This document shows, one piece after another, positions 1 to 11,771 of a stretch of 64,000 nucleotides of DNA. The stretch's first letter is position 1; each line of letters opens with the position of its first letter. A program made the translations under genes and the position numbers. The notes beneath the pieces are model-generated. The model made no database searches. It saw only the letters and a program-made list of their open reading frames with translations, and was not told the DNA's origin. The DNA is from Xylogone sp. PMI_703 (Eukaryota; Ascomycota; Leotiomycetes): contig JAJTUQ010000001.1 in NCBI GenBank assembly GCA_021399445.1, positions 1,550,001 through 1,614,000 of the forward strand. The letters are read 5' to 3'.

Positions 1-1983
1 GCCAGATGCATGGGACTGGCGCTGTGCTGTGCTGCACACAAACGCATCGGTATGGCTTGATTCGGCTGCACGGGAGGGGGTTACACAGGGCCCGGAGCCC
101 ACCCAGCCAAGTCGCACGCAGCCCAGAGGGGACTTCTGTGGAAGTCCCAGCATCCAGCATCCAATATCCAGTGTTATCCAGCGACCAGAAAAGGCTTCCA
201 CCACCAAGCCGTCGTCAACGCAGACAGCAGACCAGCACGAAGAAAGAGGGGAGACACGCTCCGCTCGACCCTCAACGGCTGTTATGCCGGCAGCCAATCG
301 CATTGGCGCTTGTTCATGCGAGAGCCTAAACTCCTTTTGGATCACGTGGAGAAGAAATTGTGGCGGGCGTGCTTCCTGCTATGGCTCCTTTGGGTCCTGG
401 GTACGTACCGGCGCGCCTCACGGGTCTCGTCTGGAGAAAGGCTGATGGTGGTGGCGCTCCCATCTTTGCAACCGATGCAGACCCAGTGCTGCACTCCGTC
501 ATCATCAACTTCTCTGTACTGTAACCTTCGTGCTGGGTCTTCCGTTGCCGACCAGTGCAGGTCCAAAGTGTACCACAGCACTCTACAGAGAGGACTGACT
601 TAGCTGCACTTCCACATCGCAAATGCCCCAGCGAAGGCATGAAACAAAATGCCATTGCATTCCTCGCTATGCCTACGTGCCAGCTGTGTTAGCCAAGTAT
701 TAGTGGGAATGTCCCAGGGCGACTGTCCCACCAGTTTTGGCGACCGACAACCAACGACTGCCCGATTCATTCAGCCTATCAGTGGTCCGTCTCCTCCCTC
801 CCTATGCCCCGAACAACAAACTCGGTCGGTCACTCTTCCCAATCCTCAAAGCTATTGCCCAGTCCGGTGGTCTGGCGGTCGATCCGTTAAGCTGTCCGCA
901 ACTGCGCGGACCCCAGAAGGGAAAACTGTAAGCACTGGCGACGGGAGGGGCTTTACCTTCGCTGATCATAGCCGCCAGCCTTCGTGTTCAGATAATGGGT
1001 CCTGGAATATCGGGTACCAGATAGCCAGACACGCCGGGCAATCTTCACTCGAGGCTCAGGGTACTGTATCAGTACTGAACGGCATGGAACCGACAAGCCA
1101 CACAAGATGCCTCTTTGGGTGGCATATCACTCATTGCACTGTACCGCATTGGAGCGTAAAATCTAGAGTTCTGACCGCCTGGGAAAATCACGGTTTGCTA
1201 CCGATCAATCGGGTAAGACGGATTAGATGGTTCATCTAGGGTCATTTCAAGCCGTCAATGGCATGGTATCGCAATACTGTAGCCGTTACTCACTCTACTT
1301 GCATGAAATCCGCCACGGGGGACTCGTAAATCCCAAAGAAATAGTTATTTCACTAGCGTCCTTCGACATCGACGATGCCCTCGGTCAATGGCGCCGAGGA
1401 GCCTAAGATTCCCTCCTTTTGCATAGCTAGATCCCTGAGGCCATCCACCAGCATCTAATCTAGCGTGGATCTCCGCCCCAAAATCCAAACAGCGGCAACT
1501 TGCTAGCAGGTCTCTGGTCATCCTGTCCCTTGGCTCGGTAAACCCTTTTGAGCTTTGGTAGGTTAGTACTCCTTCCTCGTAAATAGGCTGTTATCTAACC
1601 TGTTCGATATTTCATTTTCAAGGGTGGATTGCAGCAAAATCCACGAAGAGCCATTTTGCTATAGCCTTGACACCCGTGACGGAGTCAGTGCAAGTAGACT
1701 GTTAGGTAAACTGTATCACGCGACGAGCCATGGAACAGACTCCAAATATCCATTTTTGTGTGCGTAGCGTTAATGTTCTTCTCTAGACTAATGCCCTTAC
1801 TCTAAGCCTGAGTTTCGCTTCAAAGGAATCAAATATAGTCAACCGATGGTGCAAAGCTGTCACGGAAGGATCGTACCATGAAAGAAGGAAGCAGCTAAAT
1901 GAGGAACAGTGTGGTCTCTTTCCTTGTTAAGGGTTTCAAAAGTGAGAGTTCATTACCGCAACCCTAGACAATATCGTAATTTC
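1..1983. other. Region without a recognised gene
   Basis: About 2 kb before the first supported gene. Open frames occur on the plus strand (29-445, 649-1239), but their translations show no domain, signal peptide or recognisable motif, and I could not attach exons to either by splice sites. Composition is mixed, without long repeats. It may hold the end of a gene lying left of the window or only intergenic DNA. Confidence 0.5.
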
Positions 1984-2401
1984 TTAGTCAATGGCGTTCT
2001 GGAGCAACTTCTTTATACGCTCAATGGTGCTGCTCTCCTTATCCTCGGCAGCGATGCCAGCAACACTAATGGTCTTATCTCGAGATTTCACTCCTCGAAT
2101 AATTTCCACATCAGACTTAGGGACCTGTAACGTCTTTTCAGATATATCCCATTAGTAATCCTATGATCATTCCAAATGTATGAATATATCCTACTTCGCT
2201 GATAACTGCTTTCACAGCCTTGTTAGCCTCGCCCTCTTGAGCTCGGGCTGAGACGCAGATCTCAATGACCTCGTCTGTGACCGAACTAATCCCTTCTCGT
2301 TGTTTGCTTGCACCTGGCTTAACGTGACACTGCAGAAAGACAGAACCGAGTGCAGATTTGGTGGTTGAGGCAACATAACGTATTGCAGGAGCTGATGCCA
2401 T
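1984..2401 (-). CDS. DUF167 / UPF0235 (YggU-like) family protein
   Basis: Two exons, 2401-2195 and 2124-1984, joined across a 70-bp GT-AG intron (2194-2125) in phase 0, give 115 residues, the usual size for this family. Seen: the DUF167 hallmark VKPGASK near residue 28, an [16 protein letters not shown] block near 50-65, and after the intron a [17 protein letters not shown] block followed by an alpha-helical C-terminus. In the bacterial and human relatives (YggU, C15orf40) the fold is a small alpha/beta domain; its biochemical role is not established, so none is claimed. It is divergent from the HAD-SAK gene, with 335 bp between the start codons. The start is the only ATG that leaves the conserved core intact; the short N-terminus before the core might include a targeting sequence. 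Family assignment is confident, function unknown. Confidence 0.85.
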
Positions 2402-2736
2402 CTTAGGATTTTAATCCTGTCAGGCTTCGTGGATGAATTGCACTGCAGAAGAAGCACTGCGACATGATACCCGTCCCAAGGGCTAGGTACGGAAGTACAT
2501 TGTACGTACGTGAGGCGGTGTTGTACCCAAGTCCGAGCGCTCGTGGCCTTGCGCTAGCCGGACGCCAAAATGAGTTTCGAGGCTGCGAAAACTACACTTT
2601 TGTTTCCATAACGTCACTTCCGTTCTTAGAGCGTTGCGAAATCAGAGGAAAGCCCTAGATTCTCTTTCAATTAGTCGTCAAGGTGTATGGATTATTGAAA
2701 ATCGTGCGCAGTAACCGCGCAGGCTTGAGGGGAAAG
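2402..2736. promoter_or_regulatory. Divergent promoter with a four-copy GTAC cluster
   Basis: 335 bp between the DUF167 gene (-) and the HAD-SAK gene (+). Four GTAC tetranucleotides fall within 23 bp (2487-2509), the last two overlapping as a perfect GTACGTAC palindrome. No convincing TATA box is seen. A regulatory role for the GTAC cluster is inference only. Confidence 0.4.
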
Positions 2737-4602
2737 ATGGCAAGTGTTGCCAATGCCTTCACGGACGCCTCGACATCGTCAAGTACCAAGTTCACATTGA
2801 CGGCCCTAAACCGGTGGTCTGTGGCAGACAAGCAACTTCCTGGTTAGGATAATTTCCCAATAGCTCCAGTCAAATTATATTAATTAGAATACAGCTTTTG
2901 ATAAGATAAAAGCCATCCATGTCTATGATTTCGACAATACCTGTAGGTTGGTTCCCAGCCTCAATTTGAGCCTAATTAACTCTATCGCCCAGTGTTCAAT
3001 AGCCCTCTACCGAACCCAAAACTATGGAACGGACAAACGATAGGCTTCCTCCAAGGTCAAGATATTTTTGTCAATGGTGGATGGTGGCACGACTCGAGGA
3101 TACTCGCAGCAACTGGAGAGGGAGTCGAAGCAGAGGAGCCTCGAGGCTGGAAAGGATGGTGGAATGAAAAGATTGTCCAGCTTATCGAGCTCAGCATGCA
3201 ACAAAAAGATGCTCTGACGGTTCTGTTGACTGGAAGATCCGAAGGCCCTTTCAGCAGCCTGATCAAGAAGATGGTGGCAAGCAGAGCACTAGACTTCGAC
3301 ATTATAGCATTGAAGCCGGCAGTGGGCCCCAACAATGAGCGCTTCTTGAACACGATGGCATTCAAACAGATATTTCTAGGCTGTTTGATGGAGACCTACA
3401 AAGAAGCCGAGGAAATTAGGGTGTACGAAGATAGGATCAAGCATGTTAAAGGCTTCAGGGAATTTTTCACAGAATACAATAGGAAGCAAAACGGCATCGG
3501 AGGAATACCGACTCGAGGACCAATCACTGCAGAAGTTGTGCAAGTTGCTGATACCGCAACTGTACTCGATCCCATTGTAGAAGTCGCAGAAGTTCAACGG
3601 CTAATCAACGATCATAATACTCAGGTCGGCAAAAGGGGCCATGGACAGCGCTTCCAAATAAAAAAGACGGTATTCTATACTGGCTATCTAATTGGCAATG
3701 ACGATACCCAGAAGCTTCTTACTTTAGCCCAGCTGCCTAAAAATATGCCGGATACCGAGATGAAATTCCTTGCAAATAACGTCCTCATAACACCACGGCC
3801 ATGCCCAAAAAGTATTCTGGATAAAGTGGGCGGTATGGGGAGCAAAGCAACTTGGGAAGTGACAGGAACTGCAGTTTTTGAGAATAAGATCTGGGCGGCA
3901 TGCGTCAGACCCGTGCCTGAGACGAAGAAGTATTACACTGAAAATCCAGTCCCGATGGTAGTTCTGGCACTACGGAAAGGGGCTAAACCTATTGATGCAG
4001 GAAGGATCCAAAACTGGCAACCAGTCCCTCCGGAAAAGGCGTTTATCTTTGAAAGCACTGTTGGAGAGAAAGTTCAACTACGTATTGAGGAAGAAGATTT
4101 GCAGGAAAATGAGTATGAAAGCTTATTTCCGAACAAGTCTTATAAGCGTAAGCATGCCCAGGAGGAAGCTTCGCATATGCAGCGACAGCCCAGTGGTTCG
4201 CACGGGCAAGGTGCAGGGCATAATGGGAGAGGTGGCTTCTCACAGAACCATCCGAACAGAGGCGGCCGAGGCGGCAATCGTGGTAATGGAGGCCAGCGTA
4301 ACTACCGAGATACCCGAAGTGGTAACAGAGGTGGAGGTAGAGGGCGTGGCCGCGGTGGTCACAACTATCGCTCTCTTGACGATGTGGCCGACAAAGCGAA
4401 CCAGAATATTACCATGGCATACGACGTCGGTGTCAGCTATGAAGACTTTCCTCCTTTGCAGAAACAGAGCCTGACACCTCAGCAGCTTGTACAACAGCAA
4501 TTTGAGAATTATCAGGCTTTCCAGCAGCAACAGCAGCAACAGGGAAGAGGCAATCAGGGGGGACGAGGAAACCAAGGTAATGGGGAATTGCAATATTTTT
4601 GA
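2737..4602 (+). CDS. HAD-superfamily protein of the Swiss-Army-Knife RNA-repair-like type with RGG tail
   Basis: Three exons, 2737-2842, 2895-2942 and 2993-4602, with 52- and 50-bp introns, encode 587 residues. The frame is continuous only with these introns: the 48-nt middle exon supplies the HAD motif I, DFDNTLFNSP, whose two Asp residues are the expected nucleophile and acid/base. Motif II-like LLTGR follows about 65 residues later. This layout matches the HAD domain fused to RNA-repair-like proteins (Pfam HAD_SAK_1). The C-terminal 150 residues are low complexity: repeated RGG/GRGG boxes (about residues 450-505), then Q-rich stretches and a final GGRGNQG, typical of RNA-binding tails. Inferred role: phosphatase-like or phosphotransfer enzyme acting on RNA or RNP; the substrate is unknown. 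It converges on TMA16. Confidence 0.85.
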
Positions 4603-4967
4603 TGTTCTTTCGAGATACGCTATACAAGCATTGTAATAATTAAGAGAGAGTCAATCTCTATGGAATCCGGCAATGACGGCGTTGGGGTTGGTCTGAATAT
4701 GTTTAAGGGGTTTTTACTTGACTCTATTTGCTGTTATAGCCCTAGGTATGCTAGAGGTTATTGAGTCTCCGATATAATCGGTGTATGTATAGTACCTTAT
4801 TCTAGCTAAGAATTGGCCTAAAGGCAATTTTGTCCCTCACGAAATATCATGATATAAACTTAAGAAAGTCTTTAAAATGACTGCTCTTTGACTTCCCTTC
4901 ACTCTAAATAAATTTCGCCGTACGCCAACAGACCTAGTACCCTAAAAACCCTAACATTATAGCCATA
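4603..4967. other. Intergenic region between convergent genes
   Basis: 365 bp between the stop codons of the HAD-SAK gene and TMA16. It is AT-rich and should hold both 3' UTRs; nothing else is seen. Confidence 0.6.
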
Positions 4968-5685
4968 CTATGATTGCCCTTTCGGTGGGAATTTACACGG
5001 TTGAACGACCCCTTGCTTCGTTATTCGAACCCATTTCAATGTCGATAAGTATGACCATGTACCCTCCCATCTATCCAGGAAGGTAACATTATCTGCGTCT
5101 GTAATATCTGGCACATCTAAAGCCCCATTAATTAAACTTAATATGCGTCGCATCATGAAATACATACAAAATCCATTCTCATACTCCTTCTTGAGTGCAG
5201 TGATTTTCATCTTCAGTAGATCCTCCCTTGTGCTTGCTGGTCTTCCAGCCCGGCGTGCCTTCTTTAAGCCTTCGAATTCTTCACCATGCTGATGAACATA
5301 GCTATAGATAAAATAAGTTAGAATAACTAGCAACTGAAGTAGGAGCGTTTGGTATTTCGTGACTACCTCTCAATGAGCGCCTTGATGGCGTCGAACTCTA
5401 ATGGCTGGCTATTGTTCTTTCGAATTGCATCTTGGAAGTATGTTGCTCTTTCAACTTTTATATTCTGTTAGCTCTAAACAACTCTAGCTAATATGTAGAA
5501 AGATGTGTGTGTATACTGTATGGCTGGTCCATTTTCCTCCTCGATGCGGATATTTTTTGGAGTTTCTCATCTCTCATCTGCGCCCTTCTTAAGCGCTGCG
5601 AATCCCGTGAGTTCTCATGTAAAACCGTAATATCGCCCTTCTTCTTCGAAATCTTCTTACGAGCTTTATCAACGCTGGTCGGCAT
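4968..5685 (-). CDS. TMA16: Translation machinery-associated protein 16
   Basis: Three exons, 5685-5517, 5454-5367 and 5301-4968, encode 196 residues, close to yeast (178) and human (203) TMA16. The N-terminus MPTSVDKARKKISKKKG followed by ALHENSR-like and RRAQMRDEKL blocks is diagnostic; the C-terminal part contains GRPAS, a long basic helix and FMMRR. TMA16 binds pre-60S ribosomal particles. Intron 1 is notable: an AG lies directly after the branch point (CTAACAG), and only the next AG (AAAAG, about 13 nt downstream) keeps the frame, giving PYIERATYFQDA. It is divergent from EXO1, with a 443-bp shared upstream region. Confidence 0.9.
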
Positions 5686-6128
5686 GGTGGGAGCTCTTTA
5701 GGGGATTAATTGGCACTGGTTTTTGTCGCAATGCGTGCGGCATGCAAGCTTCAACAACTTTTTTTTCTCGCAATGTCTTTATCGCAAAACTTATCTCCCC
5801 GCTTGACGTAGGGCCTGCTCGGCCTGGACCGCGCACTACTGCCAGCCAGTGCCGGTTTGGGTTGGTTGCCTGGTTTACCGACGCGTCCCTGAAGGAAGGC
5901 GCGTCTAGCAACGAGGAATAGTTACCCCCTCGATGCCATAGTCGTCCAGATTTGTTGGCCCTAGAAGGTCCTATATTATAAGTTAATTACGTGGAGCTGT
6001 ACTCAAATTTGCTGTTTTGCAAGTCATTCTGCCAAGTCGTGCCCCCAATACTTCCTCTGCTCGGTATATAAATGTTTCTGCTGCCAGTTTGCTTGGTGCC
6101 GTGAGGGCACCGTTAATTACTGCTCAAT
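5686..6128. promoter_or_regulatory. Divergent TMA16/EXO1 promoter with MCB and TATA elements
   Basis: The 443-bp region contains a perfect MluI cell-cycle box, ACGCGT, at 5881-5886, with a related GCGCGTC 14 nt downstream, and a TATATAAAT box at 6065-6073, 56 bp before the EXO1 start codon. ACGCGT is the established MBF/DSC1 target in yeasts for S-phase genes; that it acts here on EXO1 is inference. Confidence 0.5.
5881..5886. promoter_or_regulatory. MluI cell-cycle box (ACGCGT) upstream of EXO1
   Basis: Perfect palindromic MCB, 243 bp before the EXO1 start codon and 196 bp from that of TMA16. Confidence 0.45.
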
Positions 6129-8571
6129 ATGGGAATCAGCGGTACGTCCTTGTGTCCCAATGAGAAATTTCCACTAATGTATATACAGGATTACTCCCTC
6201 TTTTAAAGTCAATTCAGAAACCATGTGATCTCAGTAAGTTTGAGGGGAAAACCCTCGGTGTTGATGCGTATGGATGGCTTCATCGCGGTACTGTTGCCTG
6301 TGCTATGGAACTAGCATTGGGAAAACCAACTAAGAAGTATACAAGAATTGTTTCCATTTCCTTGCCAAAAATACTAACTAGTGGAAAAGATATGTTGATT
6401 TTGCAATGCACCGGGTCCGTATGTTAAAACACTTCAAAGTTATTCCGTATATTATTTTTGATGGGGACTACCTCCCCAGCAAGGCGGTTACTGAAAAAGA
6501 TCGAGCTAAGCGGCGTGAAGAAAGTCGAAAGGCTGGACTGGAACTTTTGAAAGCCGGAAAGACATCCTCGGCATATCAGGAATTCCAGAAGGCAGTCGAC
6601 GTCACCCCCGAAATGGCTCGTATGCTCATTGAGGAATTGAAGAAAGCAGACGTGCAGTATATAGTCGCACCTTACGAGGCCGATCCCCAAATGGTATACT
6701 TAGAAAGAATTGGGGTCATAGATGGGATTCTGTCCGAGGATTCTGATTTGCTGGTGTTCGGTGCAAAATGTCTTCTCACGAAACTGGACCAATACGGTAA
6801 CTGCATCGAGATAAACCGAGCCGATTTTTGTGCATGCCGTGAGGTTTCATTAGCTGGTTGGACGGACAAGGAGTTTCGACGGATGGCAATCTTAAGTGGT
6901 TGCGATTATCTTCCCAGTATAAATAACATGGGTTTAAAGACTGCCTATCGAATGGTGAGAAAACACAAAACTATCGAAAAGATCTTGCGCATGCTGCAGT
7001 TTGATAGCAAGTGGCACGTGCCGAAAGACTACCTAGAAGCATTCTACCAAGCTGAGCTCACATTTCTTCACCAACGAGTCTTCTGTCCAAAAGCAGGTAG
7101 TCTAGTGTTGCATACAGAGCCAGAACACCCGATAGACGAGGAGAAAATGCCTTACATTGGAGCTTTTGTCGAGCCAGAAATAGCACAAGGGGTTGCAAGA
7201 GGGGATCTTAATCCAATGACCAAGGAACGAATTGTTATCGAAGCACGACCTAAGCTGATTGAGAGTCCAATATCACGGCGCTCTTCACTACCAAACATGC
7301 AAAAGTTGTCTACTCCTATCGACGTCAATAAACGTAGATCAATCGATACATTTTTTAGGCCAAAACGCACCCCTCTTGCAGAACTTGATCCAAATTCCTT
7401 CATATTGTCTCCAAGTCAGCAGCAGGCGATTCAGAGAAACCCCGACTCCTGGACTACAACTCCAGTGCCACAGTCTCGCCTTCGTCACTCCATCTCAGAT
7501 GTGGAGCAATCATTACCTCATTCTGAATCTCCTAGCGTACGTCCTGCTGGTAGAACTGTAAGAGTTGCTTCGGCATCAATATCGGAACCGCGTCCCCAAA
7601 AAAGGGCTCGACTCTGCGCTGAAGATGAGGAGACCGAGCCAATTTCGGGTCAAAAGGTCGAGCTGGGCCAGAGTCGATTTTTTACTCCGAAAGCACAAAA
7701 TCCAAGTCCAGCGCTGGATAGAAAAAACAGACGTAAAAGCGGCAAACATGATGACATACAGATCTTTTCTGATGATTCAATTGAGGAAGCACTTCTTAGC
7801 CTCAATGATAGCGACTTCACAGAAGATGTTCAAGGTTCAAAGATAGCTATTGGCTCTATAGAGAAGCTTGAAGCGGACGAGAAAGGCCAGCCCCAGTCAT
7901 CAACGCCATTGCTAGAATCCCTAGATAACTCTACTCTGTCCCAGTGCTCAACTCCAGGTCTTACCCCTTCCACTTCAAGTATTAGCTTCGTCGACGAGGC
8001 TATTACTCCTTCTGCTTCACCGGACGTGGAAGTCGCTTTACCTAAATTGAAGAGAGATACAGTACTAAATTCAGGAGACTCCTTCGTCACGAAGTTCAGA
8101 TTCAACGGTCAAGGACTTGTCACACCGTCAACCATATCATCCAAATCCAAAATACCACTCCCAGTAAAGCCGAATGTCACATTATCTAGTTCGGCTCCTT
8201 GTCCCAAGCCTGGTATATCACCTTTACAACGGCTTGGATCGATTTCTCTGAGCCATTCGAAGTTTCTATCTACACCACCATTCACCCCAGCATCTATTGC
8301 GCCAAAGTCTCGCCCTTCATTGCTCGGAAAATGCTCGCTTCCGTTCCCAGATGTAATGAAGAAAGCAAAGAAAGTACCTATTGAACCTGCCTTGCTTCCT
8401 CTGCCGCCACCTGATGAGACGGAGAATCTATCTTTGGCCGCAGGAGAAGGCAGCGAGGATCTCATAATTCCTGACAGTGAAGAAGAGGACGAGTCTTCAT
8501 CTCCACCTACGTTCCTTGGGGACACGTCCAATCAACTATTGGATTTAGGTAAATTTTTATATGCTGGCTAG
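6129..8571 (+). CDS. EXO1: Exonuclease 1 (5'-flap endonuclease family)
   Basis: Exons 6129-6141 (13 nt), 6189-6336 and 6390-8571 give 780 residues beginning MGISGLLPLLK, the invariant N-terminus of EXO1. Metal ligands of the XPG/FEN family are all present: D30, D78, E150, D152 (EADPQ), D171 and D173 (EDSDLL), plus D226 in GCDYL. The enzyme resects 5' ends in mismatch repair, recombination and meiosis. After about residue 350 the protein is low complexity and Ser/Thr-Pro-rich. Residues 369-376 read RRSIDTFF, a PCNA-box-like motif with Arg instead of Gln at the first position. The last codons follow a possible 5' splice site (GTAAAT at about 8550), so a small further exon cannot be excluded. 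It faces the Ariadne gene tail to tail. Confidence 0.95.
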
Positions 8572-9257
8572 AGATGATTAGAAGTATTTTTTATATTGAC
8601 GGGATTACATTGTGGTTCGTTTATGTTGGATTATAATGAACGGTCCTACAATGGTGTTTTTATTCAAGTAGTCGATTGGGAGGTATGGCGTTCAGGGACA
8701 ATAGAAGCCAAAGAGGATATGGACATCTTTTTAAATAACAATCCGATTAGTATTACGTTAGGTTACTCTCTACAGTAATCATGTATTATGATCACGCTCA
8801 ATCCTTGGCACGAGTTGTGATATAGTAGTCCATTCAATTCAGATTCATAAGCAAGTCTAGCATTGACCGACGTATAGTATATCATACGTAACTTATACCT
8901 ACACAAAAAAGCCGTCATCCATTCGTCCATCCTGCCATGCCCGACCAGTCCCGGCCCCTCAGAGAAGATTTGCAAGAGACCTGTTCCTGTAAGACGCTGC
9001 ATCGCAATCCGGGAACGCCATAAAATTATATGTGAAATAAAAGACAATGCACCATCTGTTCGTCCAAAATATCCATACCGCTAGATCTCAGGTGTTGTGC
9101 GTAAAAAAAGGTGTGTATGAATGAATAAGGGAAAGGAGAGAGCCAGGACTTCGACGCCAAATGATGCATACCGGGATTCTGTAATTTGAGAGATGGGATG
9201 GGTACCGAAACAGACGAATAATGCCTTCCTGTCCTATCTCTGGAGATTCTAGGACGC
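8572..9257. other. Intergenic region between convergent genes
   Basis: 686 bp between the stop codons of EXO1 and the Ariadne-type gene. Moderately AT-rich, presumably two 3' UTRs. Short open frames on both strands (for example 8763-9047 minus) look like chance. Confidence 0.55.
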
Positions 9258-10991
9258 CTAGCTTGATGGGCCTAAGATGAGGCGGCCGCCATCCCGTGTG
9301 GAGTTGGTTGAGATATCAATGTTAAATTCCCATTTTCCTATGGGAACTCGTTAGTAAAATGAAGCTGTTTTGAAAGTTATCTCAGATCAACTTACCATTT
9401 GCAAGATTCTCAGCGGTATCTGCGAGCAAGATAATACGCCGTTTATTGCAGTAAGATGTCTTGTCCATGATTTCCACCTTTAGCTTAGGGTCCGAGAGTT
9501 CTGTGACGGGCTTCTCAAACATCTCAGAGAGTGCTTCTACGGCCATTTCGAGATCCTTTTGGTTATCCTCAAACATGACCGTCAGGTTGTTGCGAGCAAG
9601 GTAGAAAGCGAAGGCATAAGTCCATTTCAAAGTTTGACGACAAGTCTGAAGAGCTTGAGAAGCGGAGTTGAGATATTGTACCTCAATCCAAGACATGCCA
9701 GATGCAGACTGTAACTGGATCATTTTCTTCTCAGTCTTGTTGTAGATATCCTTGTCAAGTTTAGCCGATTGCTCGTGGTTTGCATATCGGTTATAGTAGT
9801 GCAAGTATCGTTCCAAGGACACTCGGGACCTAGCCTGGGCATCACGAGCTTCAGAGCCGCTCTTTTCCTCGTATCTGTTACAGTTATACCAGCTCGTTCC
9901 ATGTTCGGACCAGAGCCCCATACACATCCAGCAGAACTCATGCTTGCATTTGCGGCAAGTCATGTGGTTGCAGCCTCCATTTTTCTCAATTGTAGAGTTA
10001 CATTTCGGACACTCTTTGGTGTTGGCAGAGATCCAGTTGGCAGTCTCTGAATCGTCCGCACATTTCTTCAGCCATTTTTTAACCAGTTCGCAGGGAGCAG
10101 GCTGGTGATCTGCCAGAATACAGCCGAAACAAAAGCGATACTTGCAGTCACAAGCGACAGTCGGTACCACCCGATCAAGGTCCTTCTTCTTAATATTGCA
10201 TTCGACAACGTTAGGGCAGTCGGGAGCGGGACACCATTTCAGAAATTCTTTGTCTTCAACATATGTCCGGGTGAGTAGTTCATGATACCGCGCTCGAACA
10301 TCTTTGGGAACCAGCAAATCCAAGGACTTGGCATCCATTATCCGCTTGCATCCATCCTGTGGACATTGTATACGGGCTGCCTCTCCTTCTTCCTTGATCT
10401 TCTGTGCCAGGTAATGTCTGTAACAATCAACACAGTATCTATGGCCACACTTCATAGCGAATGTCATGAGTCCCTCGTCATCTTCACAGCAGATATCGCA
10501 CATAAAGCCGGGAATAACCTCAAGTTTAGGCGGACCAGTTGAACTTGGTCCCAGACCGGCGTCTTCCAACACCTTTTTTGGCCGATCCATGTAGTCTTCT
10601 ATCAAACGTTCTTTATTCCATCTAAAATGTCGTAATAGGATTGCAGCGTCTTCTTTCCGCATGTCGAGAATCATGTTAACTTCATCAATCATTTCATCTT
10701 GCTGGTTCTGAATATCTTCTGGATGGTACACTTTGAAATTTATATCGTGTGATCGTTTCTTCTCTCGTACTGCATCCTTCTGCGAAAAGCCTAGGTCGGG
10801 TTCTGGCTCTTCGAAACCAAAGTCTACAAGGCGAAGGCCGGTTAGTAATCCGCCACAGGGTAGCAAAGAATGCTTCGAAATGGAAAGTACAAACCATCTG
10901 CAGAGCCTTCATCATTATCGCTCTCATCGTCTATCAAGTTGTCCTCTACACTGGACATGCCAGACATGAAATCATCCTCGTCAGAATCCAT
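9258..10991 (-). CDS. Ariadne-type RING-between-RING E3 ubiquitin ligase
   Basis: Three exons, 10991-10895, 10823-9396 and 9337-9258, encode 534 residues (human ARIH1 has 557). An acidic N-terminus (MDSDEDDFMSGM) leads to a UBA-like region, then RING1 from Cys141 (CDICCEDDEG), IBR at roughly 210-285, and RING2 from Cys304 (CPKC) with the catalytic Cys317 in NGGCNHMTC; the C-terminal helical Ariadne domain follows. RBR ligases pass ubiquitin from E2 to this Cys and then to substrate; Ariadne members work with neddylated cullins. The last exon depends on a consensus GTAAGT donor and an ACTAAC branch point and adds KWEFNIDIS to the end; reading through instead stops after three residues. It sits upstream of the peroxiredoxin gene's 3' end, same strand, not an operon. 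Confidence 0.92.
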
Positions 10992-11771
10992 CTCTGGCGT
11001 TGTGCTGGTCGTGAGTGGGGTTGGGAGATCGGATTCTCTGGCAGCTGCTGAGGCGATTTGTTTCCCTGGGCGTTGGCTCTTATTATCGACCGGATCTATC
11101 GCCTCAGCCGCCTTTCTCTTTCTCAGTAGAGAAGAAATGGTGCCGAAAGTGAAGTGGTGCTCGAACTCGCCGTGGACGGACGAGGTCCAGGCACACAAGA
11201 CTAACAAGTATGAAGCAAGATACGACTTTGATCTAAAAGAGAGTAGCAGCAATAAACAGACCTTGCAACCAAACCAGGATCGCAAGGCAGAAACTTCAAG
11301 TGTGTTGGGGTGTAGGTGTTAAAGGCTTAAAGAGGCAAATCTGAGGGTGGTGGGAATCAAGGAGTCGTGTAGTCAGCTCGCATCGAAGATACGATGATTT
11401 GCCGAAAACGTGACGTTGCTTAGCACTCTTCGTCATCGTGCCAGCGCAATAAGGTACACTTACCTACTACGGATACAGCGACTCGCGATGCGTCTCGCTC
11501 AAATCAACAAGAAGTACATATGTTTGCTTTTCCTAGAAAATCTCTATAACACCTTTTGAATGACAGAAAATAAGAATTTATTCAAAATCCCTGTCATTAT
11601 GGCATCCACCGCTGTCAGTGCCGCCAAACTCATCTGACTAGGGGTTTCTAGGCTTTTGTAGGCAGCTATCCGTATATTACAAAACCGTGCATTTATGGAT
11701 CCCTTGGGTTTAGGCACATTGCACCACTACATACTCATCTCCTCTTAGCTGAGAAACTGGTTATCTCATGC
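10992..11771. other. Intergenic region upstream of the Ariadne gene
   Basis: 780 bp between two minus-strand genes: the promoter and 5' leader of the Ariadne gene and the 3' UTR of the peroxiredoxin gene. A minus-strand open frame continues upstream of the Ariadne start to 11285, but the acidic MDSDEDDF start fits the family and the extension has no conserved features. Confidence 0.5.

Noticed and set aside
649..1239. 196-codon plus-strand ORF
   Set aside because: No domain, signal or conserved-looking block; composition like translated non-coding DNA.
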